Source of the DNA: Macrotis lagotis
Lineage: Eukaryota > Chordata > Mammalia > Peramelemorphia > Peramelidae
Direction: 5' to 3'
Assembly (NCBI RefSeq): GCF_037893015.1
Contig: NC_133665.1
Coordinates: 40,252,537 to 40,316,536 of the forward strand
DNA length: 64,000 nt
Below, piece after piece: positions 60,521-64,000 of this stretch. The position numbers and the translations under genes are program-made. The stretch's first letter is position 1. Each line of letters begins with the position of its first letter. A model generated the notes under the pieces. The model was not told the DNA's origin, searched no databases, and was given only the letters and a program-made list of their open reading frames with translations.

Positions 60521-60889
60521 TAAGACTCAAAGGGCTTCCACTCTTTGACCATTGTGAAAGCCACTGCACATCTGGAAGCTGTGGACAATGAGGGTCACAC
60601 ACTGAGATAGTTCCCTCTTAGTATCTGTTCTTATTTACCCTCATGAGTAGTGATTAAGTTTTATCTGCTATTCTTATGTGACTCTGCTACTCTTAATCTG
60701 TACTCCCTTGTACTAAAGATATTATCTTTAAGTGGGAGGTTTGTTGAGGGAGAACAAAAGAAGTAAAGTAGGTAGAATACCTGGGATTATAGGATTTTGA
60801 ACCTATGACATCCAGTCCAAGTCTTTGACAGATGAGAAAACTGTGAACTAAAGAAAATAAGTAAAAATAAAAATAACTAGCAACTATAG

Positions 60890-61087
60890 GGCATTGAGGT
60901 TTGCAAAATACTTTGCATAAGCTAACTCATTGGATCCTCAAATGCCTCTATGAGGTGAGTGCCATGATTATCTTTATTTTATAGATGAGGAAACTGAAGT
61001 TAAGAAAAGTCCATTAACTTGCCCAGGATCAATGTCTATCTGATACAAGATTCCAATTTAGAGCTTCGTGATTCTAAGTCCTGCACT
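60890..61087 (+). mobile_element. MIR-like SINE
   Basis: 'ggtttgcaaaatactttgca', 'atagatgaggaaactgaagt', 'tgattctaagtcctgcactc'; its 3' end was hit by the SINE at 61100-61265. Confidence 0.65.
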
Positions 61088-61099
61088 CTGAACACTAAG

Positions 61100-61265
61100 G
61101 TTTTTTTTTTGTTTTTTTTTTCAGGTTTTTGCAAGGCAAATGGGGTTAAGTGGCTTGCCCAAGGCCACACAGCTAGGTAATTATTAAGTGTCTGAGACCA
61201 GATTTGAACCCAGGTACTCCTGACTCCAAGGCCGGTGCTTTATCCACTATGGCACCTAGCCACCC
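61100..61265 (-). mobile_element. WSINE1/Mar1-type SINE, full length
   Basis: Minus-strand copy with T-run, full body and head complement. 12-bp target duplication ctgaacactaag at 61088-61099 and 61266-61277. It interrupts the 3' end of a MIR-like fragment. Confidence 0.92.
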
Positions 61266-62040
61266 CTGAACACTAAGTTTCAAGAGAAACACAGTTAGGT
61301 TTGATGTAAGGAAAAGCTTCCTAAGGAGTAGAGTTAAATAATCATCAAATGGACGCCTTAAGAGACAACGAATTCCTGTTAAATTGAAAAAAAAAAAGAT
61401 TTAAAAAAGCCCAATAACAACTTATCTGGAATGTCATAAATGGTGTCCTTGTTTAGGTGCAGCAAGTTGGACTAGAGGTAGTGTGGTAGCATCTGGATTC
61501 AAATCCTATACACAATACTTCGAATTTGTGTGACCATGCCAGACCTGGACCTAGGTTTCCATTTCATCTCTCAATGTTAATATCTGCACTATTTCACTAG
61601 GCTGCTGTGAAATTCAGTGATAACATATATCAAGGACTTTTCCTAAGGCACTAAAGTATCTGATAGCATCATCATGATGAAGATGATTTTGATTATGATT
61701 ATCATAATTATTATCTCATCTAGAAAAATTCACATTTCAGAAGAAAGGTGGACTAGATTTATACCTTATGACAGGCAGTCTCCACTTGTTGCCATAGTGT
61801 TCTCAGAAAACAGCATTCAAACTGAAACAATAGAATAGTATTTTCCAGTTCATACTAGTCATCATAAAAACTGCAGCTCCCTTTTTATATCACTAGATGG
61901 CACTCTTCCTTCAGTAAGATGCCATCCTATGTTTACAACTGCCTGGGAAACTGGACCAAAGAGATAGATCAAAGTAATCAATTGCAAAATTCTAATGAAG
62001 GATCAGTGAACAGAATTCTCTAAAAGTCAACTTTTACTAA

Positions 62041-62145
62041 GCTGAGTTGAGAGGAGAGGAGAGGAGAAGGATGAAAGGGGAAAGGAGAAGAGATACAGGA
62101 ATATATATGTATGTATGTATTTATTTATTTATACATGAATGAGAA
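62041..62145. repeat. (GGAGA)-rich and (ATGT)/(TTTA) simple repeats
   Basis: Short purine pentamer run (62050-62098) followed by tetranucleotide AT-rich run (62103-62135). Confidence 0.8.
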
Positions 62146-62241
62146 ATCATATCTATTCCATCTATATTAGGTATGTTTATGGTTTATATTGCCATTTAAA
62201 TGAGATGAATTCCTGCAGTCACTCAAAAGCAACAATAAAGG

Positions 62242-62352
62242 ACGGCTAGGCGGTACAGTGGATAGAGCATTGGTCTTGCAGTCAAATCTGAGTTCAAATC
62301 TAGCCTCAGACCTCTGACTTAACCCCAACTCCCTCTCCCTCCCCCCCCCCCC
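62242..62352 (+). mobile_element. WSINE1/Mar1-type SINE, 3' degenerate
   Basis: Head 'ggctaggcggtacagtggat' and B-box region are clear. The 3' part is shortened and ends in a C-rich run at 62340-62352. Confidence 0.75.
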
Positions 62353-62859
62353 AAATGCACAATATAGTCCTTGGCTAATGGGTAGAAAAACACTAATCTA
62401 GAACAAACCCTTCACTTTCCTCTTAAATCTTTTTCTTTCCTTTCTTCTGCTACCTTTCATTACCCTACTTGAGGCAGTTATTATCCCTCACTCAGACTAC
62501 AATAATAGCAGGTCTTCCAACCTCCAGTTTGGTTTTAAGAGTCAAACACTGAAAAATCTATTTGATCCTAAAGTTGACAGGGAGGTAGTCATAATGCCAT
62601 ATGATTAAAAAAATCCTAGGAATGAAAATTTTATGTTCTGTGTTTTGTTAAATGGAAATAACTTTCTGTAGATATAATTTATAAATATAGTATTTGATTA
62701 GAAAATGTGGTTGCTGATTTCATCAGATTCTAATTTATCCTATCCAGCTCCGATGGCTACTTTGATGGTTCCCCCTTGCATATCAAATAGCTCGATTCTT
62801 GGGCATTCAATATTCCTTTAAACAATTAGACACCAGTTTACCTCTCTAGGTTTATCTCA

Positions 62860-63130
62860 CATTTCTCCTATTCACATAGAATATATTCCCACTTCCTTCT
62901 ATTACTCAAATGAATGGTGGTCTTTCCTACCTCATAGTCTTTTCCCATAACTAAAAATTCTTTCTATCTCATAAGCTCTGGCTCTTGAAATCTTTTCCAT
63001 TCTTTTAAGGCCCAGCTGGGATATGCCACTTCCTACATGAAGCATTCCTGATCCTTTGCCAAGCCAGAAATTTCTTTCTACTTCCCTAATACTTTGTTTA
63101 TATCACTCCTGTCCACATTACATGTTAATT
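62860..63130 (+). mobile_element. L2 LINE 3' fragment
   Basis: 'ttttaaggcccagctgggat', 'gccacttcctacatgaagca', 'ttccctaatactttgtttat'. Another diverged piece lies at 62450-62570. Confidence 0.6.
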
Positions 63131-63589
63131 TGTTATTTAATTTAATAATGTTATTTACTTACTTCTATTATTTATCCCACTAGACTTGACCACCTCTACA
63201 ATCATATACCAATACAAAATAACTTATAACCATAATAATAATATTAACTAGCAGTTATAAAATGTCTAAAGGTTTGCAAAGTATTTTAGGTATATCATCT
63301 CCTTTTCTCTGAGACTATCAATGAGATGATCTCTACCATTCTCTTGTTCTGTGACTGAATTCAAATATTTTCATCCAAATGAGAACATTCAGACTGAAGA
63401 CATCTCAAGCAAGCAATCGCTCAATAAACATTTATTAAATACCTACTATGTCCCAGGCCCTGGGATTAGAAAGGTAAAAATGAGAACATCTTTACCTTCA
63501 AAAACTAACTCATCACTTCCCAACCCAACAACTGGATCTAAGAGAATGCGTTGTCAGAGTTGTCAGACAGATTGCATTATATTTAAATT

Positions 63590-63649
63590 CTACTACTACT
63601 ACTACTAATAATAATAATAATAAGAAGAAGAAGAAGAAGAAGAAGAAGC
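63590..63649. repeat. Compound (ACT)n(AAT)n(GAA)n trinucleotide tract
   Basis: Three adjoining trinucleotide runs; the valine-, leucine- and phenylalanine-rich frames through it are artefacts. Confidence 0.95.
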
Positions 63650-64000
63650 ACAACAAATAGATTTGCTGAGTCCTCAGAAATTGGGATGCTGCTGCTTGGA
63701 GAGGATACCATTTCTCCCCCCCACACACATGTCCTTTGCATCCAGTGATAGAGAAGAGGAGATACACAGATAGAGTAAAAGGTATAGTAAAATGAATAGG
63801 AGGAGGGTAGCTCTTGCAATTGGAAACATCAGAGAAAAGATTTCAGGGAGAAATAAGTCCTTTAGTTGAGAATGGAAGGAAATGAAGGCTTCCAAGATGG
63901 GGAGGTGGGATAGGAAGGTATCTTAAGATGGGTGATACCCTGAAGGATTAGACAGAAGAGAAGGAGTAACATGAATGAGGAACAGTAAAGATGTTCAGTA

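Overview
The window is vertebrate nuclear DNA, almost certainly from a marsupial. It is AT-rich and intron-dominated. It is full of a tRNA-derived SINE (head with 'gtggatagagcacc', B-box-like 'gagttcaaatcc', tail 'cttaaccccattgccttgc') that I recognise as the marsupial WSINE1/Mar1 type. It also carries marsupial-type L1 3' ends and old L2, CR1/L3 and MIR/CORE-SINE fragments. The exact species cannot be read from it.

One gene dominates. It is ANKS6 (ankyrin repeat and SAM domain protein 6, SamCystin) on the minus strand. Fourteen coding exons can be placed to the base with AG/GT borders and matching phases, from 55226 (exon 2 in human-style numbering) down to a stop codon at 7539-7541. Joined, they give about 777 residues: the end of the ankyrin region, a Ser/Pro-rich linker and the C-terminal SAM domain. 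Exon 1, which should encode roughly the first 120 residues in a GC-rich context, is not present and must lie beyond 64000. The last exon reads about 29 residues past the point where I remember the human protein ending shortly after Pro-Gly-Asn, partly into a MIR-like SINE.

Layout. 1-7538 is downstream of the ANKS6 stop: an unassigned CpG island with clustered promoter motifs (about 1040-1860), a possible solo LTR, and a minisatellite-like block at 7133-7440. 7539-55226 is ANKS6. Intron 13 carries a 5'-truncated UBE2D3 retropseudogene with perfect 15-bp target-site duplications (12025-13242) and a second polyadenylated insertion of unknown origin (13921-14725) that splits an L2 copy. Intron 12 carries a hAT-like DNA transposon, itself interrupted by another element. 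55227-64000 is part of intron 1 and holds L1 3' ends, SINEs and a 101-bp tandem repeat.

No second functional protein-coding gene, structural RNA gene or CRISPR array is supported. Gene identities and comparisons with human rest on remembered family sequences, not on a search. Exon borders and target-site duplications are read directly from the bases.
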